Of a stretch of 64,000 nucleotides of DNA, positions 9,017 to 17,798 are shown piece by piece. Numbering within the stretch: the first letter of the stretch is position 1; every line of letters begins with the position of its first letter. A program made the position numbers and the translations under genes. The stretch comes from Brachyspira sp. SAP_772 (GTDB lineage: Bacteria; Spirochaetota; Brachyspiria; Brachyspirales; Brachyspiraceae). A model generated the notes under the pieces. The model saw nothing but the letters and a program-made list of their open reading frames with translations. It searched no databases and was not told where the DNA came from. The stretch is taken from contig NZ_VYIX01000001.1 in NCBI RefSeq assembly GCF_009755885.1, forward strand, positions 516,419-580,418, read 5' to 3'.

Positions 9017-10293
9017 TTCATACGGCTGCTTTCAAAGAAGTTTCTTATATTTTCATTTTTAGACTTTTTTGCTAATTCTATAGAAACATTGTCCACAGCG
9101 GCACCGTTTCTTACAAGAAGTTTGCATATATCAAAGTTTTCTGTTTCTATTGCCATATTTAATGGGCTATAATTTTTTTCTTTATCTCTTAAACTTATAT
9201 TGGCACCATTATCTATTAGTGCTTTTGCTAGTTCTGTATTACTATTTTTTATTGCAATATGCAGAGGGCTATAATATTTATCTATATGATTTATATCAGA
9301 GCCTTTGTTTATGAGTTTTAGAGAATTATTATAATCATTGTTTTTTACTGCTATATTTAATGCTATTTCATTGTTGTTATTTGTAATATTAACATTTGCA
9401 TTTTTTTCTAAGAGCATGTCTATTACTTTGCTGTATTCTTGAGATTTGCTTGCATTAATTAATGATAAATGTAAAGGAGTATTTCCATTTGTCTCTTGTA
9501 AATTAATATTGGCATTATTTTCTAAAAGTATTCTTACACTTTCTGTTTTTTTATTAGCATTAATATCTAAAATATAATGCAAGCTTGTTTGAAAATAAGA
9601 ATTAGTATTATCAACATTTGCCCCAAGAGAAATAAGTGTCTTCATAGATTCTATAGCTCCAACTCCAGAAGCATAATGAAGCATGGTGTTTGTATCTTTA
9701 GTGTCTACATCTATACCAAGTGCCATTACTAAATATTTTATATTTTCTACATTATCACCAAAAATAGCTGCTTTCATTATTGATATAACATCTTCGCTAT
9801 TCATAAGTAAATATATGTTTTTATCTAAATATGCTTTTAATATTTTTGAGTTAGAATATCTTGAAGCTACAAATTCACTTCTTGGCTTTTCTATCATCTT
9901 AAAATTAATATTTGCTCCATAATCTATTAATAATTTTAATGTTTCAAAATTGTTGTATATTGCAGCAATGTCCATAGCAGAGAAATATGAAGCATCTATA
10001 GTTTCATTGCTTCTTATAATTTTTGTGTTTTTATCTAATAATTTATTTAAATCTAAATATGGGGAGTTTTTCAATGTTTTTATAGAATTGACTTTATTAT
10101 TTTCTGCTGCTATATGTATTAAATAAAATCCTCTTTCATCTTTTATATTTGGATTAACATTTTGACTTAACATGCTTTGTATAGTTTTTATGTCTCCTGT
10201 TTTTACAGCATTAATCATTTTATTTTCATTTTCTGTAAGTGCGTATGATATGTTTATTATTAAGATATATATTATTATCAGTTTTTTTATCAT
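9013..10293 (-). CDS. exported ankyrin-repeat protein
   Basis: A signal peptide (residues 1-18, MIKKLIIIYILIINISYA) precedes roughly eleven ankyrin repeats that fill the rest of the 426 residues. Clear units include GNTPLHLSLINASKSQEYSK and YSPLHIAIKNSNTELAKALI. The fourth unit is degenerate. Ankyrin proteins of this kind mediate protein binding; an exported form may sit in the periplasm or be secreted. GGAA lies about six bases before the ATG. It converges on hisS with a four-base overlap, so no terminator fits between them. Confidence 0.9.
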   Translation of the reverse strand: MIKKLIIIYILIINISYALTENENKMINAVKTGDIKTIQSMLSQNVNPNIKDERGFYLIHIAAENNKVNSIKTLKNSPYLDLNKLLDKNTKIIRSNETIDASYFSAMDIAAIYNNFETLKLLIDYGANINFKMIEKPRSEFVASRYSNSKILKAYLDKNIYLLMNSEDVISIMKAAIFGDNVENIKYLVMALGIDVDTKDTNTMLHYASGVGAIESMKTLISLGANVDNTNSYFQTSLHYILDINANKKTESVRILLENNANINLQETNGNTPLHLSLINASKSQEYSKVIDMLLEKNANVNITNNNNEIALNIAVKNNDYNNSLKLINKGSDINHIDKYYSPLHIAIKNSNTELAKALIDNGANISLRDKEKNYSPLNMAIETENFDICKLLVRNGAAVDNVSIELAKKSKNENIRNFFESSRMN

Positions 10294-10472
10294 TATTATT
10301 TTCCATTATCTAAATTATTGTTAATCATTATAAACTATAATTTTCTTATGTAAACTAAAACTTTTGCATTCTCTTCTAAGTAAAATACAATATATTAGAA
10401 AATTACATAACTTGAAAAAATATTAATAGCTTATATAATATCATAATAATTTTTTTACTGGAGAATAAATAG

Positions 10473-11429
10473 ATGCAAAATTATTTATATATAATAATAG
10501 CCATTGTTGTTATTTTAGTTTTGATAATATTATTGGTATTAAAAAATAAATCAAAAAAACCTCAAGTGTCTTTAACAACCTCAAAATCAAAATTTTCTCT
10601 ATCATCATTATTTAATAAATCTTCAATTAATGATGAGTTTTTTGCAAGTTTAGAGAATATGCTTATAACAGCAGATGCAGGAGTTGAAACTACAAAAGAT
10701 ATTATTTCAAAATTGAGAGATATTGTAGAAAAAGAAAATATAAAAGATTCATCAGAAGTAAAAAAGTATTTAAGAGAGATTTTAATATCTAAGTTTATAA
10801 ATAAAAAAGTAGAATTAAAAGAAAAGAATATATTGTTTATAGTAGGAGTTAATGGAGTAGGTAAAACCACTTCAATTGCAAAACTAGCAAACATATTAAA
10901 ACAAAATCATAAAATAATATTAGCAGCATCAGACACATTTAGGGCTGCCGCTATAGAACAGCTTGAAGAGTGGGCTAATAGATTATCTGTAACTATAGTT
11001 AAAGGTCAGCAAGCAGGAGACCCAGCTAGTGTATTATTTTCTGCTTTAGATAAGGCAAAAGCAACAAATGCTGATATAGTAATAGTTGATACGGCTGGTA
11101 GATTTCACAATCAGGATAATTTAGTTAAGCAATTAGAGAAGATGAAAAAAATAGCTACAGAGAGATTTAGCGAGTTTAATTTTGTGCCTATACTTGTGTT
11201 AGATGCTAATGTTGGGCATAATGGTATAGAGCAAGCTAAAGTATTTACCAATGCTTTAAATATACAAGGGGCTATAGTTTCAAAATTAGATAGTTCTGCT
11301 AAGGGTGGAGTTGCCATAAGCGTGGCTCATTATTTATCGCTTCCTATATATTATGGAGGATTTGGTGAGAAGGTAGAAGATTTTAGAGAGTTTAATGCTG
11401 AAGAGTTTATTGATTCTATTTTGCAATAA
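10473..11429 (+). CDS. ftsY: signal recognition particle receptor FtsY
   Basis: FtsY docks SRP-ribosome complexes at the inner membrane. Residues about 4-24 form a hydrophobic helix (YLYIIIAIVVILVLIILLVL), so this FtsY looks membrane-anchored rather than having the long acidic domain of E. coli. A short basic linker leads into the N helices (about 45-105) and the SRP GTPase domain: P-loop GVNGVGKTT, DTFRAAAIEQLEEW, DTAGRFHNQDNLVKQL, SKLDSSAKGG and the C-terminal GGFGEKVEDFREF. Length 318 fits an NG-domain protein plus anchor. GGAG lies nine bases before the ATG. aroA follows after 18 bases, probably in one operon. Confidence 0.97.
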   Translation: MQNYLYIIIAIVVILVLIILLVLKNKSKKPQVSLTTSKSKFSLSSLFNKSSINDEFFASLENMLITADAGVETTKDIISKLRDIVEKENIKDSSEVKKYLREILISKFINKKVELKEKNILFIVGVNGVGKTTSIAKLANILKQNHKIILAASDTFRAAAIEQLEEWANRLSVTIVKGQQAGDPASVLFSALDKAKATNADIVIVDTAGRFHNQDNLVKQLEKMKKIATERFSEFNFVPILVLDANVGHNGIEQAKVFTNALNIQGAIVSKLDSSAKGGVAISVAHYLSLPIYYGGFGEKVEDFREFNAEEFIDSILQ

Positions 11430-11447
11430 TTGTTTTTGGAGATTCGT

Positions 11448-12716
11448 ATGTCTTTAGTAGTAAAACCTTCTTATGATATTTATGGTTCGGTATATATACA
11501 AATAAGTAAAAGTGATGCTCATAGGGCTTTAATAGCTGCTGCTCTTTCTAAAGAGATAAGCATATTAAAACCTTGGATGAAAAATGTTGGCGATGATATA
11601 GAAGTAACAAAGAATGCAGTTTCTCATTTTGCTGACTTAGTTCCAGAGTTGGATTATTTGAGAGTAATTCCTAAAAAAGATAATTCTATTAATGATATAG
11701 TAGTAGATGTTAAAGAATCTGGCACTAGTTTAAGGCTTCTTATTCCTATAATGTCTGCCCTTAATATTAATACCACTTTTGTTGGCTCTAAAAAATTATT
11801 TTCTAGACCTATATCGGTATATGAACAAATATGGAAAGAACAAGGGTTGTTTTTTGATAAAAAGGAAGACTCTCTTACAATAAAAGGTCAATTAAAAAGC
11901 GGAGATTTTACAATAAAAGGAAATATCAGCAGTCAATTTATAAGCGGTTTATTGTTTGCTGCTCCTTTGCTTGAGGGTAATTCCAAAATAATAATTGAAG
12001 GGGAATTAGAATCATCTCCTTATGTATTTATGACTCTAAAAACATTAAAAGAGGCTAAAATAGAAATATCAAAAAACGTAGAGAACTCACTTATAGAAAT
12101 ATACGGCTCTCAGGAATATTCTGCTCTTAATTATGAAATAGAATCCGATTGGTCGCATGCTGCATTTTTTGCTGCTGCTGGTGCTTTGGGCGGAGAGGTT
12201 ACTCTTTATGGTTTAAATAAATATTCTATACAGGGTGATAAAGAAATATTAAATATATTAAAGTTTATGGGAGCTTCTATTAATTGCAATGAAGATGGTT
12301 CTATTACAATTAAAAAATCAGGAAAACTTCATGCTATGGATATAGATGTATCGGATATTCCAGATTTAGCTCCAATAATTACAGCATTAGCTTCTACTGC
12401 TAAAGGAACTACAAAATTATATAATGCAAGCCGTTTAAGATATAAAGAAAGCGATAGAATTAATGATTTAAAAGATAGTTTCACTAAAATAGGGGCAAAA
12501 ATAGAAGTTACAGATGATGAAATCTATATAGAGGGTGTAGAAAGATTAGAAGGAGGAAGCACCACCTCTCATAATGATCATCGTATAGCTATGGCTTTAA
12601 GTATTGCTTCTACAGTATCTAATAATGATATCATTATAGATGATGCTCAGTCTATTAATAAATCTTCTTTTAACTTTTTGGAACAGTTTAAGAGTATAGG
12701 TGCTATAATAGAGTAA
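11448..12716 (+). CDS. aroA: 3-phosphoshikimate 1-carboxyvinyltransferase (EPSP synthase)
   Basis: AroA joins phosphoenolpyruvate to shikimate-3-phosphate in aromatic amino acid synthesis. Family signatures are visible in order: the N-terminal ISKSDAHRALI (usually SKS..NRAL), SGTSLRLLIPI, SSQFISGLLFAAPL, RLRYKESDRINDL and the C-terminal HNDHRIAMALSIAS. Length is about 422 residues. The frame is open further upstream to a TTG at 11430, but GGAG spaced six bases before ATG 11448 makes that the start. Close spacing to ftsY suggests co-transcription. The 3' end is five bases from the convergent glycosyltransferase. Confidence 0.95.
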   Translation: MSLVVKPSYDIYGSVYIQISKSDAHRALIAAALSKEISILKPWMKNVGDDIEVTKNAVSHFADLVPELDYLRVIPKKDNSINDIVVDVKESGTSLRLLIPIMSALNINTTFVGSKKLFSRPISVYEQIWKEQGLFFDKKEDSLTIKGQLKSGDFTIKGNISSQFISGLLFAAPLLEGNSKIIIEGELESSPYVFMTLKTLKEAKIEISKNVENSLIEIYGSQEYSALNYEIESDWSHAAFFAAAGALGGEVTLYGLNKYSIQGDKEILNILKFMGASINCNEDGSITIKKSGKLHAMDIDVSDIPDLAPIITALASTAKGTTKLYNASRLRYKESDRINDLKDSFTKIGAKIEVTDDEIYIEGVERLEGGSTTSHNDHRIAMALSIASTVSNNDIIIDDAQSINKSSFNFLEQFKSIGAIIE

Positions 12717-12721
12717 TATAA

Positions 12722-13444
12722 TTATTTATTAAAATATTTTGATTTATCTCTAAATCTTAAGCGAACTACTCTAAATAATGCTTCTGCTATTATATTTTTA
12801 GACATCTTTGATTGTCCGCTTCTCCTTTCATAAAATATAATAGGCTCTTCTGCTATTTTTTTTCCATTGCTTTCAAAAGAATAATTCATCTCTATCTGAA
12901 AAGAATATCCAGCAGATAAAATATTATCAAAGTTCATAGTCTTTAATACAGATACTCTAAAGCATTTAAATCCCCCAGTAATATCCATTATCTTTGAACC
13001 TAATATAAATGAAGCGTATCTATTTCCATAATATGATAAAAATAATCTTCTTAAAGGCCAATTAACAACACTAATACCATTACAATACCTTGAACCTATC
13101 ACCAAATCCAAATTCTCTTTTTCCATTCTATCAACAAAATTAACAACAAAATTAGGGTCATGAGAAAAATCTGCATCCATCTCTATAACATAATCAGGGT
13201 TATATTGAAAAGAATGTTTAAATCCAGCTATATAAGCAGGTCCAAGCCCTTCTTTTTTCTCTCTTTTTAATAAATGAACTCTATTATTATCTAAATATTT
13301 TTCAACAATACTTGCTGTACCATCTGGACTATTATCATCAACTACTAGTATCTCTATATATTCTGGAAGTGCTAGTACAGTATTAATCATTTTTTCTATA
13401 TTGTCGCTTTCATTGTAAGTAGGTATTATTATTATTGCTTTCAT
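12722..13444 (-). CDS. polyprenol monophosphomannose synthase-type GT2 glycosyltransferase
   Basis: The 240-residue protein is a single GT2 domain: IIIIPTYNESDNI, LVVDDNSPDGT, the metal-binding EMDADFSHDP (DxD) and the late LVIGSRYCNG, GGFKCFRVSVL and SYSFQIEMNY motifs. This pattern is that of Dpm1-like enzymes that transfer mannose (or another sugar) from a nucleotide sugar to polyprenyl phosphate at the cytoplasmic face of the membrane. There is no C-terminal membrane segment, as in short Dpm1 forms. The acceptor and sugar cannot be fixed from sequence. Confidence 0.88.
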   Translation of the reverse strand: MKAIIIIPTYNESDNIEKMINTVLALPEYIEILVVDDNSPDGTASIVEKYLDNNRVHLLKREKKEGLGPAYIAGFKHSFQYNPDYVIEMDADFSHDPNFVVNFVDRMEKENLDLVIGSRYCNGISVVNWPLRRLFLSYYGNRYASFILGSKIMDITGGFKCFRVSVLKTMNFDNILSAGYSFQIEMNYSFESNGKKIAEEPIIFYERRSGQSKMSKNIIAEALFRVVRLRFRDKSKYFNK

Positions 13445-13508
13445 TATGTTTCCATTTTTTATTTTGAAATATTATATATTATTTTTTTTATGTTTTCAAT
13501 ATTATTTT

Positions 13509-14546
13509 TTATTTAGAATAACTATCTAATTCATCACACAATTTTACAAAGTCCTCATAAACAGTTATAGATTGCAAATATCTTAAGTCTATCATTAACC
13601 CCGAATCTATATGCTTAAAAAACTCTACATCCCATAGCTCAGTTTCTACAAATCCTTTTTTATAATCATATTTATAATACTCAAACTTATAATAAAAAGT
13701 CCTAAAGTATTTTACTTTTGCAAAACATAATTTATATATTCTAAATATTATTCCAATAGTATCATTAGTGTTAAAAAACTTATCTGTAAAAATTAATGCT
13801 TTATGTGAGTTTTCTTTTTCTTGATACCATTTATCATTTTCTTTTATTAGTTCATATTTTTTTATTATCTTTTCTTTGTCAGCAGAATATAAGGAATTAT
13901 AATTATAATCATATCTTACCATTTTATTGCTATAATCTATATCTTCGCATATTATATGAAATGTTTTACTATCTGTATGTATATTTATTTTTATATTTGA
14001 ATTGTTATAATTTTCATCTACCATAAAAACATCGTATTCTGATGGGCAGGCATTAAAATGTGTATCACATTCTATATGTATTACATTTTTAAATATTATT
14101 TCTATATCATGATAACAAGATAAATCATTGCTCCCTACAATATGCAAATCTGTTTTATAATCATTAATCATAAAATCCAACCACATATTGTCTTTAATTG
14201 ATTCATTAATTTTTTTTAATCTCTTTTTTGCTGATATAATATTAAAGCTATTTATATAATCATGAAATTCATTTTCTAAATATGTAAAATTATTAAAAGC
14301 TAATTTATCTTGATGTTTAATTATTTTTATATTTATATTGTTTTCTGTATTAAAAAATAATTCATATTGAAAATTATCATTTGCTATTATTATTTTATCA
14401 TCTTCTTCTTTAATATTTGCTTTATTATCATTTTTCTCTTTAATATGTTTTACCAATTTATATAATATGTTTTTATTATTTTCTTTTGAATTATTAGCTA
14501 CAATTATTATTTTATTATTATTATCAAAAAATAGTATTTTATACAT
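13509..14546 (-). CDS. hypothetical cytoplasmic protein, 345 aa
   Basis: I do not recognise this protein. It has no signal peptide or membrane segment, is rich in Asn, Lys, Asp and Tyr, and looks mostly beta with some helices. The N-terminal about 75 residues (YKILFFDNNNKIIIVANNSK) might form a small separate domain. AGGG lies nine bases before the ATG, and the frame is intact and long, which supports a real gene. It stands alone between the glycosyltransferase and the ECF operon. Confidence 0.7.
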   Translation of the reverse strand: MYKILFFDNNNKIIIVANNSKENNKNILYKLVKHIKEKNDNKANIKEEDDKIIIANDNFQYELFFNTENNINIKIIKHQDKLAFNNFTYLENEFHDYINSFNIISAKKRLKKINESIKDNMWLDFMINDYKTDLHIVGSNDLSCYHDIEIIFKNVIHIECDTHFNACPSEYDVFMVDENYNNSNIKINIHTDSKTFHIICEDIDYSNKMVRYDYNYNSLYSADKEKIIKKYELIKENDKWYQEKENSHKALIFTDKFFNTNDTIGIIFRIYKLCFAKVKYFRTFYYKFEYYKYDYKKGFVETELWDVEFFKHIDSGLMIDLRYLQSITVYEDFVKLCDELDSYSK

Positions 14547-14681
14547 ATATGATAACCCTAATATTTTAATTATATGTTTATTATATATAAAAATAGTATT
14601 TATTGAAATAGGTTATTTATATAATTTTCTTGAAATATTTTGTAAATAACCTAAAATAATACAAAATATATATAAAAATTG

Positions 14682-14710
14682 GGAACTTTTTCTTATATGT
14701 ATACGTCTAA
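14682..14710 (+). promoter_or_regulatory. ECF-type promoter of the spy-like/sigma/anti-sigma operon
   Basis: GGAACTT (14682-14688) and GTCTAA (14705-14710) are 16 bases apart, the layout of sigma-E-class ECF promoters (GGAAC about 16-18 bases before a GTC or TCTGA element). It lies 47 bases before an operon that encodes an ECF sigma, so autoregulation is the natural reading. The match is by eye. Confidence 0.65.
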
Positions 14711-14757
14711 TATTTTGAATAAAGAGATATATTTGATTAAAGAGGTTTAGTTAGTAC

Positions 14758-15204
14758 ATGAAAAAAGGCTTTACATTATTATTTATATTATTATTTTCAT
14801 CATTGCTTGTTGCTCAGCCTCATGGACCGGGTCATGGCAGAGGAATGGGACCAGGAAAAGGAATGCGTAGAGGAACTGATAAATTGGGGCCGGATGCTTT
14901 ACGCTTTTTACAAATGGCAGGCATAGTATTAACTGAAGAGCAAACAAAAAAAGTTTATGATATAGCTATAAAATTTGTTCAAGAAGAAGAAGGTATTAGG
15001 TTAGAAATAGAGAAAATAGATTATAATATAAGACAAGAACTTATTAAGGATAATCCAGATAGGAATGTGCTAAGGAATCTTATTAAGTCTAAAAAAGATT
15101 ATGAAGCAGAGAGAGATTATTTGAAGATGGTTCGGGATTTAGATATAATAGATGTATTAACACCTCAGCAAAGAGCTCAGCTTCGTAGTGGTAGAATGAG
15201 GTAA
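14758..15204 (+). CDS. Spy/CpxP-like periplasmic protein (LTxxQ motif)
   Basis: A signal peptide (residues 1-19, ending LLVAQ) is followed by a Gly/His/Arg-rich stretch (PHGPGHGRGMGPGKGMRRG) that could bind metal. A helical domain with the Spy/CpxP layout then ends in LTPQQRAQLRSG, an LTxxQ motif. Family members are periplasmic chaperones or sensors of envelope and metal stress. It is the first gene of an operon with an ECF sigma (ten-base gap) and its anti-sigma. It may be the stress effector or the sensor, as in CnrX-type systems; the sequence does not decide. Confidence 0.8.
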   Translation: MKKGFTLLFILLFSSLLVAQPHGPGHGRGMGPGKGMRRGTDKLGPDALRFLQMAGIVLTEEQTKKVYDIAIKFVQEEEGIRLEIEKIDYNIRQELIKDNPDRNVLRNLIKSKKDYEAERDYLKMVRDLDIIDVLTPQQRAQLRSGRMR

Positions 15205-15213
15205 TTATTTTTT

Positions 15214-15768
15214 ATGAGTGGTGCAGAGATGGCGTTTGATGAAAATAATTTTTTAGAAGCTTTCAAAAGGGGAGATGAAGAAGCTTTCAAAGAACTTATG
15301 GAGGCTTATAAAAAACCTTTGATTAATTTAGTATATTCTCTTATTTCTAATTATGATGAAGCTGAAGAGATTGTGCAGGATGTTTTTGTTAGCTTCTATA
15401 TAAAAAGAGAGAGCTTTGAGGGACGGTCTAAGATTTATACTTGGCTTTATAGGGTTTCTTTTAATAGGGCAGTTGACCATATAAGAAAAAAAGAAAGAGA
15501 GAAAAAATACAGGCTTAAAGAATATAGAAATGCTCAGATGCAAGAGGCTCATGATAATGATAGTATAAATAAAATAATTATAGCAGAGAGTTTGTCCAAA
15601 TTGGAGGATGACTTTAGAATACCTCTTATGATGGCAGAATATGAGAATTATTCTTATACTGAGATATCTGAGAAATTGGACTTGCCTGTTAATACCGTTA
15701 GAACAAGGATATTTAGGGCAAGAAAGAAATTATTAGAAATAATAAAAAAAATGGGGGTAACTTTATGA
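15214..15768 (+). CDS. ECF (extracytoplasmic function) RNA polymerase sigma factor
   Basis: Region 2 (about residues 20-90) contains YDEAEEIVQDVFVSFY and TWLYRVSFNRAVDHIRKKER, the core-binding and -10 recognition parts. Region 4 (about 125-180) has MAEYENYSYTEISEKLDLPV followed by NTVRTRIFRARKKL, the HTH for -35 binding. There is no region 3, as expected for ECF factors. Two starts are possible: ATG 15214 (after GAGGT, long spacing) or ATG 15229. Its stop overlaps the anti-sigma ATG by four bases. The promoter at 14682 fits what an ECF factor of the sigma-E class would read. Confidence 0.93.
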   Translation: MSGAEMAFDENNFLEAFKRGDEEAFKELMEAYKKPLINLVYSLISNYDEAEEIVQDVFVSFYIKRESFEGRSKIYTWLYRVSFNRAVDHIRKKEREKKYRLKEYRNAQMQEAHDNDSINKIIIAESLSKLEDDFRIPLMMAEYENYSYTEISEKLDLPVNTVRTRIFRARKKLLEIIKKMGVTL

Positions 15769-16232
15769 ACAACACACATGAGTATTATGAAATGCTTGTT
15801 AGCAGATATAAAGATAATGATTTAAATGATGAAGAAATAATGGAAATGGAAGAGCATTTGCATGAATGTGCTGAATGCAGGAAGTTTAAAGAAGAGATTT
15901 TTGCTATGTCTTCTATTTTAACAGGTAAAATGCCTATAGAGGTGAATAACACTAAAAAGAAATTTAAATTTGTGCCTTATATTGCTTCTATAGCAGCTAT
16001 GCTTTTGATATTTGTTGGAGTGGGAGTAGTTATTAACAACAATAATAATACAGCTTCTATTGACTCTACTATGGTAGCTTCAACAGAAGTTTTTCAAGAA
16101 CAAGAAGATAATGTATATAGCGATTATAATGATTATACACTTTTATCTACATACTTTGACTATGCACCTGATAATCAAAGCAGTGAAGAAGATAGTGTAG
16201 TATTATCTGCTTATATGGCCTATATGGAATAA
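15765..16232 (+). CDS. zinc-finger (ZAS-type) transmembrane anti-sigma factor
   Basis: The cytoplasmic N-terminus carries EEHLHECAECRKF, the His-x3-Cys-x2-Cys of the zinc-binding anti-sigma domain that wraps the cognate ECF sigma. One membrane helix follows (about residues 67-90, VPYIASIAAMLLIFVGVGVV), then an acidic, Asp/Tyr/Ser-rich periplasmic tail of about 65 residues with no recognisable fold. The ATG overlaps the sigma stop (ATGA), so the two are coupled 1:1. Its stop is two bases from the convergent kinase gene. Confidence 0.9.
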   Translation: MNNTHEYYEMLVSRYKDNDLNDEEIMEMEEHLHECAECRKFKEEIFAMSSILTGKMPIEVNNTKKKFKFVPYIASIAAMLLIFVGVGVVINNNNNTASIDSTMVASTEVFQEQEDNVYSDYNDYTLLSTYFDYAPDNQSSEEDSVVLSAYMAYME

Positions 16233-16234
16233 AA

Positions 16235-17773
16235 TTAATTTTTGGAAGTATTTACAACACCAAAAGGTATTCTCAATTTTACTATAGTACCAGCACCTTC
16301 AGAACTATCTATATTGATTGCTCCTTGCATAGTATCAAGAAGATCTTTTACTACAGATAAACCTATTCCTATGCCGCCGTATTCTCTTTCAAATCTTGAG
16401 TCGCTTTGATAGAATGGTATAAAGATTTTCTTTAATTTGCTTTGCTTTATTCCTTTGCCTGTATCTTTTACCGTAATTTCTATTTCATTTGGCATGATGT
16501 TTTGCATAGAATGATAATTAAATAAGTCGGGGGATAAGTCTATCACTTTAGTTTCAATAGTGTCAAGCATTCTAACATTTATAGATATTGTTCCAGACTT
16601 TGTAAATTTAAAGGCATTAGAAACTATACCTTCCATTATTAATCTAAATCTCTCTTTATATCCTATTAGAGTTTTACAATTTTCTTCTATATTTATTTCT
16701 GTTTTTATGTCTTTTGGGTATAAAATTTTATATCCTTCTATTATTGAGCTTAATTCATCTTCAACATTAAATTCAGAAGTATAACTATAGCTCTCATCAT
16801 CTTTAATAGCAATTTGTATTAAATTATTATTATTGTCATATAATTTTTTTATACTTCTAGATATAACATTAATAGCCTCTTCTTTTTTATCTTCAGCTAA
16901 TGTTTTTCTTTTTAATAAATTAATATATCCCATTATTTCTGTAAAAGGATGTCTAAGTTCATGAGTAATAGTTGCCTTAAACTCTCTTATAAGCTTATTA
17001 TAATAATTAACACTTTTTTTCAAAGAGTTTATCTCATTAAAGAGAGAAACTAATCTTTTTTGTAAAATATCAGTGTGTTTTTTTTGCTGTTCATAGAGTA
17101 TTGAAAAATAAAGTCTGTTTAATCCAATCTCTGTACCAGCATTTTTTATTATGCCTTCTTTACACCATCTTATAGCCTCATTAAACTCTACAAATAATGA
17201 ATCAATATTCTCTTCCATAACAGAACCATCTGTTTTTACTTTTTTAGGTTTTAATCCTGTTATATCACATGTGGCAATATTTATTCTCTCTGTAATAATT
17301 CCAGAAGAGCTGTAATATTGATGACCTAAAACCTTAATGTTTTTTATATTAACGCTGTAGCCTGTTTCTTCTTCCAATTCTCTTTGAGCACATTTTCTTA
17401 TACCCATATTGCTGTCTTTCATATTAAGTTCATCTTCTTCAAGCATTCCAGCTGGAAACTCTAAAAAAGACATAATATTTTCATCTATTTCTTCAGCACT
17501 TTTATTATTTAATACTTTTTCTTTATAATAAACCACAGGTCTGAAATTTTTAATCATAAGAACATGCATTTGATTATTTATATAGGTATATGGAACTATT
17601 ATAACAGCATCAGAGCCTTTTCTGTTAATGATGTCGCAATTATATTCTCTTGAAAAACTCCCGTCATCATACTCATTTATTGCAACAAATCTCTCTAATG
17701 TAACAAAACCTGTATTTAATTTTATTTCAGGAGATTTATGAAAAAATTTAGTATCTTTAACTTTTTTAGGCAT
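16235..17773 (-). CDS. Nudix domain-histidine kinase fusion
   Basis: The protein (512 residues from ATG 17773) joins two domains. Residues about 50-205 form an ADP-ribose-pyrophosphatase-like Nudix domain: EFPAGM (105-110) and the REL-EEETGY core (131-139), with about eight extra residues in the Nudix box compared with the usual spacing. A coiled coil (about 225-265) leads to a HisKA dimerisation domain with phospho-acceptor His271 in HELRHPF, and an HATPase domain with N box Asn386, DTGKG (437-441), FIPFYQ and GGIGIGL (466-472). All kinase boxes are intact. No membrane segment is present, so a soluble ligand is likely sensed. The frame is open upstream to 17839, but that would overlap the RsbW-like gene. 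Confidence 0.88.
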   Translation of the reverse strand: MPKKVKDTKFFHKSPEIKLNTGFVTLERFVAINEYDDGSFSREYNCDIINRKGSDAVIIVPYTYINNQMHVLMIKNFRPVVYYKEKVLNNKSAEEIDENIMSFLEFPAGMLEEDELNMKDSNMGIRKCAQRELEEETGYSVNIKNIKVLGHQYYSSSGIITERINIATCDITGLKPKKVKTDGSVMEENIDSLFVEFNEAIRWCKEGIIKNAGTEIGLNRLYFSILYEQQKKHTDILQKRLVSLFNEINSLKKSVNYYNKLIREFKATITHELRHPFTEIMGYINLLKRKTLAEDKKEEAINVISRSIKKLYDNNNNLIQIAIKDDESYSYTSEFNVEDELSSIIEGYKILYPKDIKTEINIEENCKTLIGYKERFRLIMEGIVSNAFKFTKSGTISINVRMLDTIETKVIDLSPDLFNYHSMQNIMPNEIEITVKDTGKGIKQSKLKKIFIPFYQSDSRFEREYGGIGIGLSVVKDLLDTMQGAINIDSSEGAGTIVKLRIPFGVVNTSKN

Positions 17774-17798
17774 AATAGTTTTTCTCTTTATTGTTATT

